A stretch of DNA of 64,000 nucleotides from Kaistella jeonii (GTDB lineage: Bacteria; Bacteroidota; Bacteroidia; Flavobacteriales; Weeksellaceae): assembly GCF_000812865.1 (NCBI RefSeq), contig NZ_JSYL01000002.1, forward strand, positions 434,001-498,000, written 5' to 3'. Made by a program: the position numbers and the translations under genes. The notes under the pieces were generated by a model. The model did not search any database. It was not told the DNA's origin and saw only the letters and a program-made list of their open reading frames with translations. Every line of letters starts with the position of its first letter. Positions within the stretch are counted from its first letter, which is position 1. This document shows positions 1 to 8,383 of the stretch, in pieces.

Positions 1-134
1 TAAATTTTATAAACAAAACTTTAACTTACTTTAACACAAATATTATTCTATTTTTATTTAAATTCCTGCGCACACACGTGAGGACTTTGCAGACTGCCCT
101 AAATTCAGTACATTTAAAACTTTATTTTTTACAT

Positions 135-1823
135 ATGTCAGAGGAACAAAAACGATTACTAGAGCAGAAATTATGGGATATTGCCAATGCTCTACGAGGC
201 AAAATTGATGCAGATGCTTATCGAGATTATATATTAGGATTTATCTTTTACAAATACCTTTCTGAGAAACTATATCTGAAAGCCAATTCCCTTCTGAAAG
301 GAGAAGAAGTGGAGGATTATTATTTAGTTAAAGACGAAGAAACGCTGGAAGCCATCAAAGAGGAAACATTAGAATCTCTCGGCTATTTCCTAGAGCCAGA
401 AGAACTATTTGACTTTCTAGTTGTTAGAGGGCAAAGAGTTAACAATGCCACCACAGCGATTAGAGGTTATTCAAATATTTTAATTCGTGTGAATGGAAAC
501 ACCAAAGCACTTGGTTCCGTAAAAACTAAAGTTAACGAAGAAGACTTTGAAATTGAATTAATTGACAGACCAAGTAGTCACATCATAGAAGATTTAGAAG
601 CCGTCTTAAGAAAGATTGAGCAAAGCACGATGGGTACAGAATCCCAGGAAGACTTCGATGCTCTATTTGAAGATATTGATTTGGCTTCAACAAAACTTGG
701 TAGAACTCCAGACAAAAGAAATGAAATCGTTGTTGAGATAATTACCAAACTATCGGAGATTGACTTTAAGCTGGAGGATATTAATTCTGATGTATTAGGT
801 GATGCCTACGAATACCTGATTGCAAAGTTTGCCTCTACGGCTGGAAAGTCGGCAGGTGAATTTTACACCCCCCAACAAATCTCGAAAATCCTTGCTAAAA
901 TCGTTACTGACAAGAAACAACGACTGAAAAACGTCTATGACCCCACTTGTGGTTCAGGCTCCCTCCTACTTCGAGTTGCCAAAGAAACTGATGTAACCGA
1001 ATTCTTTGGACAGGAAATGAACAGAACTACTTTCAACCTTGCAAGGATGAATATGCTTTTACATGACGTTCATTACAGCAGATTTGATATCGAGAATGAT
1101 GACACTTTAGAGGAACCAAAACACCTCGAACAAAGATTTGAGGCTATTGTTGCCAACCCACCTTTTTCAGCACATTGGAAAGCCGACAACAACCCTCTCC
1201 ATAATACAGATGAAAGATTTAGCCAGTTTGGAAAGTTAGCTCCAAAGACTAAAGCTGATTTTGCATTTCTTCAACATATGTATTATCAGTTGAGTGACAA
1301 TGGAACTCTAGCATCTGTTTTTCCTCACGGAATCCTTTTTAGAGGTTCTAGTGAAGGACTTATAAGAAAGTATTTTATTGATAAATTAAATGCAATAGAT
1401 GCTGTAATAGGATTACCAGGAAATCTTTTTTATGGAACCTCTATTCCAGCTTGTATTATCGTACTGAAAAAATGTAGAAAAGTTGATGATAACATCGTAT
1501 TCATTGATGCAAGTGCGGTAGGAAACTACGTTAAAATAGGAAATCAAAATGAACTTAGAGACGAAGATGTAGAACGTATCGTTAATGCTTATTACGAGAG
1601 AGAACATATTGATAAGTTTTGTGCGATTGTAAGTTTTGCAGACATTAAAAAGAATGACTATAATCTCAATGTACCCAGATACGTAGATGTTTTTGAAATC
1701 GAAGAAAGAATTGATATCGAAGAAATTGCCCAAAAACTTAAAGCTCTTGAAAAAGAAATAATTGCAAACGATTCAGAACTTTCGAAGTACTGCACAGAGT
1801 TAGGAATATCAACACCGTTTTAA
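135..1823 (+). CDS. hsdM: Type I restriction-modification DNA methyltransferase subunit HsdM
   Basis: Modification subunit of a type I system. It transfers a methyl group from S-adenosylmethionine to adenine in the site chosen by HsdS, and is also needed for restriction. About 562 residues, normal for HsdM. The N-terminal helical domain is followed by a GEFYTPQQ segment (about residue 240), the SAM motif DPTCGSGSLLL (about 269-279) and the catalytic NPPF motif (about 341-344), all intact. The open frame extends upstream to a GTG at 78, but the ATG at 135 gives the usual N-terminus (MSEEQKRLLEQKLW) and is preferred. First gene of a compact hsdM-hsdS-hsdR operon; hsdS begins one base after its stop. 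No clear promoter is visible in bases 1-134. Confidence 0.95.
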   Translation: MSEEQKRLLEQKLWDIANALRGKIDADAYRDYILGFIFYKYLSEKLYLKANSLLKGEEVEDYYLVKDEETLEAIKEETLESLGYFLEPEELFDFLVVRGQRVNNATTAIRGYSNILIRVNGNTKALGSVKTKVNEEDFEIELIDRPSSHIIEDLEAVLRKIEQSTMGTESQEDFDALFEDIDLASTKLGRTPDKRNEIVVEIITKLSEIDFKLEDINSDVLGDAYEYLIAKFASTAGKSAGEFYTPQQISKILAKIVTDKKQRLKNVYDPTCGSGSLLLRVAKETDVTEFFGQEMNRTTFNLARMNMLLHDVHYSRFDIENDDTLEEPKHLEQRFEAIVANPPFSAHWKADNNPLHNTDERFSQFGKLAPKTKADFAFLQHMYYQLSDNGTLASVFPHGILFRGSSEGLIRKYFIDKLNAIDAVIGLPGNLFYGTSIPACIIVLKKCRKVDDNIVFIDASAVGNYVKIGNQNELRDEDVERIVNAYYEREHIDKFCAIVSFADIKKNDYNLNVPRYVDVFEIEERIDIEEIAQKLKALEKEIIANDSELSKYCTELGISTPF

Positions 1824-1824
1824 A

Positions 1825-3015
1825 ATGAAAGAACCAAAACTAAGGTTTCCTGAATTTCAAAGTAAACCTACCAAGTTAAAACTGGTAGAAGATTGTTTCT
1901 TTTTTTCAGGAGGAACTCCGTTAACATCCAATACAAAGTATTTTAAAGGTAATATCCCGTTCATAAGGTCAGGGGAAATATCAAAAAATAAAACTGCACA
2001 ATTTATTACTCAAGATGGACTTGATAATTCATCTGCTAAAATAGTTCAGAAAGGCGATTTGTTGTACGCACTATATGGAGCAACTAGCGGTGCAGTAGCT
2101 ATTTCAAAAATTAATGGAGCAATTAATCAAGCAGTATTATGCATTAGACCAAAAACACTAAACACTAATTATCTTTTTTATTTATTGCTGAGAGACAAGA
2201 GTCAAATACTTCAAACGTATCTCCAAGGAGGGCAAGGTAACTTATCATCGCAAATTGTAAAATCTTTTGAATTTTCTTTTCCATCAACTAAAGAGCAAGA
2301 AAAAATAGTTGATTTTATGCAGAAGGCTGACAATAGAATAGAATTTCTTAATGAAAAAAAAGAACTTTTTGAAAAGTATAAGTCAGGAGTAATGAAGAAA
2401 CTCTTTTCAAAAGAGCTGATGTTTAAAGATGATAATGGAAATGACTTTCCTGCTTGGGAAGAAATTAAAATTGGCAAACTCGTGAAAATTTATGATGGAA
2501 CACATCAAACACCTACTTACGTTTCTGAAGGTATTCCTTTTTATAGTGTTGAACACGTTACAGCTGATAATTTTTCCAAAACAAAATTTATCACCAAAGA
2601 GGTTTTTGACAAAGAAAATTTAAGGGTAAAACTTGAAAAAGGTGATATTTTAATGACGAGAATTGGAGACATTGGAACTTCAAAATTAATCAATTGGGAT
2701 GCTAATGCATCTTTTTATGTAAGTCTAGCCCTTCTAAAATGTTCCGAACATATAGATTCTGCATATTTAAATCAATTTATAAAAAGTCCTTTTTTTCAAA
2801 AAGAGCTTTGGGAACGAACTATTCACGTTGCGTTTCCAAAAAAAATTAATTTGGGGGAAATTTCAGAATGCAGGATAAAACTTCCTGTTTTGAAAGAGCA
2901 AAAGAAAATAGCTAGCTTACTAGAGAAAATTGATGAAAAAATCGCTCTTGTAAAGAGCGAAATAAAAAGTACAAAACTGTGGAAGAAAGAACTATTACAA
3001 GAAATGTTTGCGTAG
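1825..3015 (+). CDS. hsdS: Type I restriction-modification specificity subunit HsdS
   Basis: DNA-recognition subunit that sets the bipartite target sequence for both methylation and cleavage. 396 residues with two target recognition domains (about 1-155 and 210-355). Each is followed by a helical conserved spacer (about 156-195, KEQEKIVDF; and about 358-396, KEQKKIASL), the classic two-half HsdS architecture. Starts with ATG one base after hsdM and ends six bases before hsdR, so the three are almost certainly co-transcribed. Its sequence looks more A-rich than the flanking hsdM and hsdR, as often seen for fast-exchanging specificity genes; this is a visual impression. No second hsdS copy or flanking inverted repeats were seen, so there is no sign of phase-variable shuffling inside the window. 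Confidence 0.93.
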   Translation: MKEPKLRFPEFQSKPTKLKLVEDCFFFSGGTPLTSNTKYFKGNIPFIRSGEISKNKTAQFITQDGLDNSSAKIVQKGDLLYALYGATSGAVAISKINGAINQAVLCIRPKTLNTNYLFYLLLRDKSQILQTYLQGGQGNLSSQIVKSFEFSFPSTKEQEKIVDFMQKADNRIEFLNEKKELFEKYKSGVMKKLFSKELMFKDDNGNDFPAWEEIKIGKLVKIYDGTHQTPTYVSEGIPFYSVEHVTADNFSKTKFITKEVFDKENLRVKLEKGDILMTRIGDIGTSKLINWDANASFYVSLALLKCSEHIDSAYLNQFIKSPFFQKELWERTIHVAFPKKINLGEISECRIKLPVLKEQKKIASLLEKIDEKIALVKSEIKSTKLWKKELLQEMFA

Positions 3016-3021
3016 AAAGAC

Positions 3022-5895
3022 ATGACGATACAACCAGAACAACACCTTGAGAACAATTTAATATCCCAACTTGAAAAGTTGAGGTACAAAAAAGTGGTCA
3101 TCAAAAATGAACAGGAACTTCTTATCAATCTGAAAAACCAACTTGAAATCCACAACAAGGTCAAACTTTCTGAAAAGGATTTCAAGCAAATTCTCATCTA
3201 CATTAACAAAGGAAGTATTTTCCAGAGAGCACATACTCTCAGAGAAAGAATTCCGTTCATGAACGACCTGGGAGAAAATAAAACGATAGAACTAATCAAC
3301 AAAGAATTTTGGTGCCAGAATGAGTTTCAGGTTGCCCAGCAAATTGAGATGAAAGGCTCTTTCAAGAACAGGTATGATGTCACTATTCTAGTGAATGGAT
3401 TACCACTCGTACAAATTGAGTTAAAACGAAGAGGATTAGAACTGAAAGAAGCTTTTAATCAAACCAATCGCTACCAAAGACACTCTTACGAAGCTGGGTA
3501 TGGATTATTTCAGTACATCCAGATATTTGTGATTTCCAATGGAGTAAATACAAAGTACTACTGTAATGGAACAGTTCAACAAAGAAGCTTTAAGCAAACC
3601 TTTTTCTGGGCAGACAAAGAGAATAAAATCATTACCGAATTAGATGCTTTTGCAAGTGAATTCTTAGAACCTTGCCATCTCACAAAAATGATTACTAAGT
3701 ATATGGTAATGAATCAAACCCAGAAGGGGTTAATGGTTTTGAGACCGTATCAATACTATGCTGTTGAAGCGATTGTTAATCAAGTAAAGGAAACAACCAA
3801 GAATGGTTATATATGGCACACTACAGGTAGTGGTAAAACGCTAACTTCTTTCAAAGCAGCCCAAGTTCTTACGGAGAATCCAGATGTGGATAAAATCCTG
3901 TTTGTAGTTGACCGAAAAGACCTTGACTATCAAACTACCAAAGAGTTTAATAGTTTTGAAAAGGATTCCGTAAATGCAACAACCAACACCATTAATCTTG
4001 TAAAACAACTTCAAGGAAATAGCAAACTAGTAGTTACTACTTTACAAAAGTTGAATACAGCGATAAAGAAAAAGAAATACCTCTCCCAGCTTGAAAACCT
4101 GAAGAAACAAAAGGTCATCTTTCTCTTTGATGAATGCCACCGCAGCCAATTTGGAGGAACGCATAAAGCCATTAACGATTTCTTTGAAAACTGCCAGATG
4201 TTTGGGTTTACAGGAACTCCAATTTTTGAAAAAAATGCCAGCACCAATGATTTAGGTAAAAGAACTACTAAAGATTTATTCGGAGAAAAACTTCACAGCT
4301 ATGTAATTACAGATGCTATTCGAGATAAGAACGTTCTTAAGTTTGGCATTGAGTATTTTAGCACCTTTAAGAAGAAAGGTGGAATTTCTGATGAAGACAT
4401 TTCTGCTATTGATGAAGTTGAGGCAATGAATGCTCCAAAGAGATTACAAAACAATACTAACTACATCATTGACAATCACCAAAGAAAGACTCATAACGGC
4501 TCTTTTAACGCATTCCTTTGTGTAGGAGGAGCAAAGCAAGCCAGAGCGTATTATGAGCTATTTAAAGAGCTTAAAAGCCAGGGAAAACACAACCTTAAGG
4601 TTGCTACGATATTCACTTACATAGCTAATCCTGAAGATGACGATTCAGGAACTTCCACTGGGACAGAATACGATGAAGATGATGAACTTTATGACGATGA
4701 TGAGGCTCTGGAAATGGTTGCAGAACCTAGAACCAAATACAAAACTGAAGATGTAAGAAGTTGGTTAGAAAACGTAATCCAAGAATACAATCAGGAATAC
4801 GGAGGGAACTTTAGCACCAAAGAAAGTAATGGTTTCTATAGATATTACGAGGACATCACCAAAAGAGTGAAACATAAAGACATTGACTTACTAATTGTTG
4901 TCAACATGCTACTTACTGGTTTTGACAGTAAGACACTTAATACCCTTTACGTTGATAAAAACCTTAAGCATCATGGTTTAATCCAGGCATTTTCCCGAAC
5001 TAATCGAATCTATGACGACCTGAAATCACAGGGAAATATTGTTTGCTTCCGAAACCTGAAAGATGCAACAGATGAAGCCATTGCATTGTTTGCTGATAAG
5101 AATGCCAAAGAGGATATTTTCATGCCTCCACTGGAAGATGTAATAGAGAAGTTTAATGAGGCTTATGATGAATTAAAGGAGCTGGTTCCTTCAGTTCAAA
5201 GTGTGAACGATTTACAGGATGAAGACTCACAGGCAGAATTCATCAAATTGTTCCGTACACTAATGAGAATTCGAAATAAGCTGGGTCAGTTTGCAGAGTT
5301 TGACAGTACTGCATTGCACATGACAGAGCAGGAATTTGAAGACTACAAAAGCAAGTATCTGGATTTATATGACGGAAGAAGTACAACAGGTCAAAAGGAA
5401 TCAATCCTTGACGATTTAGATTTTGAAGTAGAACTGATTCATCGTGATGAGGTCAACGTAGTATACATTCTTCAGCTCCTTGCAAAATTGGTTGATTCTA
5501 AATCCAAGGATAAACAGAAACAAATTCAGGTGATAATGGATATGTTGAGCAGTGAGGTCACTCTACGTAGCAAGAAAGAATTGATTGAAAGATTCATTGA
5601 AAAGAATCTGCCTCACATTACTGATTCTGATACTGTTCAGGATGAGTTTGAAGGTTATGTAGAAAGAGAACGGAAAGATGCCATCCAGAGACTTGGAGCA
5701 GATGAGAAACTAGACACTGAAAAGTTAGAATCTATCATCGGAGAATACTTATACACGAACAAGAAGCCATTAAGAGAAGATATCGTAGGAACAATGTTAT
5801 ATAGACCAGCCTTGAAAGAAAGGTCAGCAACCACTGAAAGAATTTCTCATCGCATCATGGATTTTGTTAATACATTTGTGAGTGGATTTGTTTAA
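3022..5895 (+). CDS. hsdR: Type I restriction endonuclease subunit HsdR
   Basis: Motor and nuclease subunit that translocates DNA and cuts it far from the recognition site. 957 residues, normal for HsdR. The N-terminal PD-(D/E)xK nuclease is visible as D119 followed by the QIELKRR segment (E133, K135). A superfamily 2 helicase follows, with Walker A TTGSGKT (about 267-273), the DECH box (about 370-373) and a motif VI-like FSRTNRIY. An acidic stretch rich in Asp/Glu lies near residues 535-560, in a likely linker. The C-terminal helical region would contact HsdM. All catalytic motifs appear intact, so the system should be restriction-competent. Last of the three hsd genes; a further gene on the same strand follows after 86 bases. 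Confidence 0.95.
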   Translation: MTIQPEQHLENNLISQLEKLRYKKVVIKNEQELLINLKNQLEIHNKVKLSEKDFKQILIYINKGSIFQRAHTLRERIPFMNDLGENKTIELINKEFWCQNEFQVAQQIEMKGSFKNRYDVTILVNGLPLVQIELKRRGLELKEAFNQTNRYQRHSYEAGYGLFQYIQIFVISNGVNTKYYCNGTVQQRSFKQTFFWADKENKIITELDAFASEFLEPCHLTKMITKYMVMNQTQKGLMVLRPYQYYAVEAIVNQVKETTKNGYIWHTTGSGKTLTSFKAAQVLTENPDVDKILFVVDRKDLDYQTTKEFNSFEKDSVNATTNTINLVKQLQGNSKLVVTTLQKLNTAIKKKKYLSQLENLKKQKVIFLFDECHRSQFGGTHKAINDFFENCQMFGFTGTPIFEKNASTNDLGKRTTKDLFGEKLHSYVITDAIRDKNVLKFGIEYFSTFKKKGGISDEDISAIDEVEAMNAPKRLQNNTNYIIDNHQRKTHNGSFNAFLCVGGAKQARAYYELFKELKSQGKHNLKVATIFTYIANPEDDDSGTSTGTEYDEDDELYDDDEALEMVAEPRTKYKTEDVRSWLENVIQEYNQEYGGNFSTKESNGFYRYYEDITKRVKHKDIDLLIVVNMLLTGFDSKTLNTLYVDKNLKHHGLIQAFSRTNRIYDDLKSQGNIVCFRNLKDATDEAIALFADKNAKEDIFMPPLEDVIEKFNEAYDELKELVPSVQSVNDLQDEDSQAEFIKLFRTLMRIRNKLGQFAEFDSTALHMTEQEFEDYKSKYLDLYDGRSTTGQKESILDDLDFEVELIHRDEVNVVYILQLLAKLVDSKSKDKQKQIQVIMDMLSSEVTLRSKKELIERFIEKNLPHITDSDTVQDEFEGYVERERKDAIQRLGADEKLDTEKLESIIGEYLYTNKKPLREDIVGTMLYRPALKERSATTERISHRIMDFVNTFVSGFV

Positions 5896-5981
5896 TTATA
5901 ATTTAATCAACTTTCCGAATTAACAGTATTATTATTCGATAACTATAAAAAAGCTGCAATTTCGATTAACAACATAACAAA

Positions 5982-6698
5982 ATGAGCCGAAGCAAACCCA
6001 TGCCCTACTCGATTTTTAAACTTTCTCATCATATTACAGTAATTGAGTTGGAAGATTATTTAAAAGAATATGAGGAATTTGTAAGTAGTAAAATCTCTGC
6101 AATTGAAATTAAATACAACGAAATTCATGAACTAAAAAAAAATCAAAAAGAAGACGCTGAATATTTAGATTTCCTGCATGATAATTTAATTGACGAAAAC
6201 ATGAAATTTGGTTCCATTTTTACGAATAACTTTAGAAGTTCTTTTATGTCTCTTGTTATAATGCATTTGGAACACGAATTAAATAAAATTTGCTCCTTCC
6301 ATCAAAAAAGAAATAGTATACCTTTCGGAGTTAAAGACTTAAAAGGAAACTCAGATTTAGATAAAGTAAACATATATTTAACACAAACAGAACATCTACC
6401 GATTACATCACTTAAAAGTTGGTCGAAAATAAAGGATTATCAATTTGTAAGAAATAAGTTCGCTCACCAGAAAGGTGAAATAGCTCTCAGTAGCACTAGT
6501 GATGTAAATAAGATAAAAGAAATATGCAAAAATTATAAAGGAATTAAAATTGAAGAGAAGCATAAAAAAATCCAAATAAATCTTATATCACCTGAATTAT
6601 GTACCGAAAGTTTGAATGACATCTTTGCATTTCTTGGTGAGATTATTTCTTTATTAGATAACAAAAGCAATACTCAAACTTCTAGCCCCTCAATCTAA
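5982..6698 (+). CDS. HEPN-like protein downstream of hsdR, putative RNase
   Basis: A 238-residue soluble, mostly helical protein with no signal peptide or membrane segment. I do not recognise a named family. Two features resemble HEPN-domain proteins: a helix near 84-105 with FRSSF then LEHELNKIC, and R157-N158-x3-H162, which matches the HEPN catalytic pattern R-x4-6-H with Asn after Arg. Many HEPN proteins are metal-independent RNases, often in toxin or defence roles. Here the gene lies 86 bases after hsdR on the same strand and is closed by a strong terminator, so it may be an accessory of the restriction system. The family call rests on a short motif; RNase activity is inference. An alternative start is the ATG seven codons in. 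Confidence 0.6.
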   Translation: MSRSKPMPYSIFKLSHHITVIELEDYLKEYEEFVSSKISAIEIKYNEIHELKKNQKEDAEYLDFLHDNLIDENMKFGSIFTNNFRSSFMSLVIMHLEHELNKICSFHQKRNSIPFGVKDLKGNSDLDKVNIYLTQTEHLPITSLKSWSKIKDYQFVRNKFAHQKGEIALSSTSDVNKIKEICKNYKGIKIEEKHKKIQINLISPELCTESLNDIFAFLGEIISLLDNKSNTQTSSPSI

Positions 6699-6952
6699 GA
6701 ATAATTCACATTTATAAATTTAAGGAGAATTGTTTAATTTACCAAATGCCTGCATCAAAATAAAGATGCAGATTTAGGTTCCACCATTTCTCCACATTGA
6801 CTGGTCGAACTATTTTTAGTGATTTTTGAAAATTAGGACGTTACCTTTGAGCTTAGTGTTTTCAGACTATCTAATCTCTGATTACCTAAAGGAAACCAGT
6901 TTATAATTATTCAAACCAATGTAGCTAGTACCTCCAACTCCACATTTTAATT
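6699..6952. other. Non-coding gap after the restriction locus
   Basis: About 250 bases without a convincing gene. It holds a 7 bp hairpin (CTGCATC at 6750-6756 with GATGCAG at 6765-6771). Its last part, CCTCCAACTCCACA just before the terminator, faintly resembles the 3' end of a tRNA or tmRNA, but there is no recognisable T-arm, so no RNA gene is called. Confidence 0.4.
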
Positions 6953-6990
6953 AAATAACCCGCTGTTTTTCAGTGGGTTATTTTTATTTT
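6953..6990 (+). terminator. Strong intrinsic terminator
   Basis: A 12 bp stem (6954-6965 with 6971-6982, one G-T wobble) with a five-T loop, followed by a T-rich tract. It lies on the plus strand downstream of the restriction and HEPN-like genes and separates them from the minus-strand genes beyond. Confidence 0.8.
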
Positions 6991-7035
6991 AATAATTATT
7001 CTTTTTCTCTTCACAAAATATTTTTCGCCTAATCA

Positions 7036-7221
7036 TTAATTTTTAAATCGCGGGGAAGTAAAGAGTTTGTATAAGAATAAAACAACGGCGATCAGCTGCA
7101 AACTTAATCCAACTGCTAAAAGGATATTACCATTTTCCCAATGCGTAATTTTAAATAATGCGCCAAGAAGATTAAGAATCAATCCTAGTGCGAAAATTAA
7201 GACAATGTATATTTTTTTCAA
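7036..7221 (-). CDS. GldL-like small membrane protein
   Basis: 61 residues with two hydrophobic helices (about 4-23 and 32-52) joined by a short loop carrying GALFKITHW. That loop matches the N-terminal membrane part of the gliding-motility/type IX secretion protein GldL (pattern G-x-x-FK-x-x-HW). Full GldL is over 200 residues with a long cytoplasmic part, which is absent here, so this is a stand-alone GldL-N-like protein and not the secretion motor itself. The only start in frame is TTG at 7221 followed by a lysine-rich N-terminus. It is not next to other gld genes. Function unknown. Confidence 0.6.
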   Translation of the reverse strand: MKKIYIVLIFALGLILNLLGALFKITHWENGNILLAVGLSLQLIAVVLFLYKLFTSPRFKN

Positions 7222-7380
7222 AGTTGAGAATTTTATTTGTTATTGAATTTTATAGTTAATTTCAGTGCTACTGCTAATTTATAGTCTTTGAACCTAAGCT
7301 CAGTTTCCTTTTTAAAACCAATCGAAGATAAGTAAATTATTCATAATTTCCCGGCCTTAAATTAATGGAAATAATCACAT

Positions 7381-7974
7381 CTATTTCCAGATTTTGAAAT
7401 TCAGCATTACTTTCTTTTTTTGAATTAAAGTTCGCCAGTCGATAAAGAATAGAAAAAAAAGAAGCGCTAAACTTAAAACCAAACTTGCAACAGATTGCCA
7501 GGAAAAAGTATTATCGATGATGCTTTGAATATTTTCCGATGCATATTGTCCTAAATGTAAAGCAACCGTGTCGCTTGTAAATTTTCCAATAATAAAAGCA
7601 GGAATAATGTAAATCGGCTTTATTTTAGATATTCCGGCTCCCAGAAAAAGCGGTGTTGTTGGAAGTGGCAATAAGGAATAAGCCAAAATGAAGAGTTGAC
7701 CTTTCCATTTATTTTCATTCATTTTTTCTCCCAAGAACTGGATGTCTTTATTTTTGGAAGTTTTAAGATATTTTTTTGCGATTGCGGGCGAATAAAGCAG
7801 AAGAATATATCTTCCCAAAACCGAACCTGTAACACCAACTACAATGACCGACCAAACATTCAGTCCAAACATGATCTGGAAAAATACCATCACTGTAAAT
7901 GCCGGTGGAAAGGGAAAGGGAACGATGTCAAATATCAAGGCTCCGAAGAAAACTAAAACATAATACCACCACAT
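7381..7974 (-). CDS. VTT/DedA-like inner-membrane protein
   Basis: 197 residues with about five to six hydrophobic segments. Features typical of the VTT (DedA/SNARE-associated) superfamily are the proline-rich re-entrant segment near the N-terminus (PFPFPPAF, about 20-27), a glycine-rich GVTGSVLGRY (about 47-56), and a second helix-break with LPLPTTPLFLGAG (about 102-114). Family members are linked to lipid scrambling or membrane homeostasis; the substrate here is unknown. Starts with ATG. A small hydrophobic open frame ends 11 bases upstream and may be co-transcribed. Confidence 0.65.
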   Translation of the reverse strand: MWWYYVLVFFGALIFDIVPFPFPPAFTVMVFFQIMFGLNVWSVIVVGVTGSVLGRYILLLYSPAIAKKYLKTSKNKDIQFLGEKMNENKWKGQLFILAYSLLPLPTTPLFLGAGISKIKPIYIIPAFIIGKFTSDTVALHLGQYASENIQSIIDNTFSWQSVASLVLSLALLFFLFFIDWRTLIQKKKVMLNFKIWK

Positions 7975-7985
7975 TTTTTTAAGAT

Positions 7986-8114
7986 TTATGTATTTTGACT
8001 TTTAAATTTTCTGGAGAAATACGTGGCAATCAGAAAAATTACAATAATTCCATTCGCCTTAAAAATTTCTATTCTATAATCGGCAGAGTTTTGTTTTATC
8101 AGTGAAAAATACAT
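7986..8114 (-). CDS. Possible small membrane protein or gene remnant
   Basis: A short open frame of 42 codons from an ATG at 8114 (51 from a TTG at 8141) that ends 11 bases before the VTT-like gene on the same strand. Its product has a hydrophobic segment (GIIVIFLIATYF) followed by a basic tail; the longer version adds a second hydrophobic segment (IVIFCELAMYF). The frame stays open about 11 codons further upstream without a start codon, so it may be the tail of a decayed gene. No family recognised. The rest of the gap (8142-8330) holds nothing I can identify. Confidence 0.3.
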   Translation of the reverse strand: MYFSLIKQNSADYRIEIFKANGIIVIFLIATYFSRKFKSQNT

Positions 8115-8330
8115 CGCCAGTTCACAGAATATAACAATCAAGGTAAATGTTCTACATTCTTTAATGTCTCCGACTAATCAAAAATCACGATTTTTTTTAT
8201 TCTACAATGTAGGAAATAAATTGACAGGTTTGAAAATTTCAGAATTTGCTTAAACTTTTACCAAATAACAGTTCAATTTATAAAACAATTTCAGCTCGTA
8301 ATAATATTTGAAGCTGCTTAAAAAAATTAT

Positions 8331-8360
8331 AAAAAAAAATCCCTCAACAAAGTTGAGGGA
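8331..8360 (-). terminator. Intrinsic terminator of the M48 protease gene
   Basis: A perfect 9 bp stem (8340-8348 with 8352-8360, loop AAA) followed on the minus strand by nine T residues (A run at 8331-8339). It sits just after the protease stop codon. Confidence 0.85.
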
Positions 8361-8383
8361 CATAGATTTCAATAAATAAAAAT

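Noticed and set aside
78..134. N-terminal extension of hsdM from a GTG at 78
   Set aside because: The extra 19 residues are not typical of HsdM, while the ATG at 135 matches the usual N-terminus.
6699..6952. Possible tRNA or tmRNA gene
   Set aside because: The CCTCCAACTCCACA end resembles an acceptor end, but no T-arm, anticodon arm or matching 5' acceptor strand could be found.
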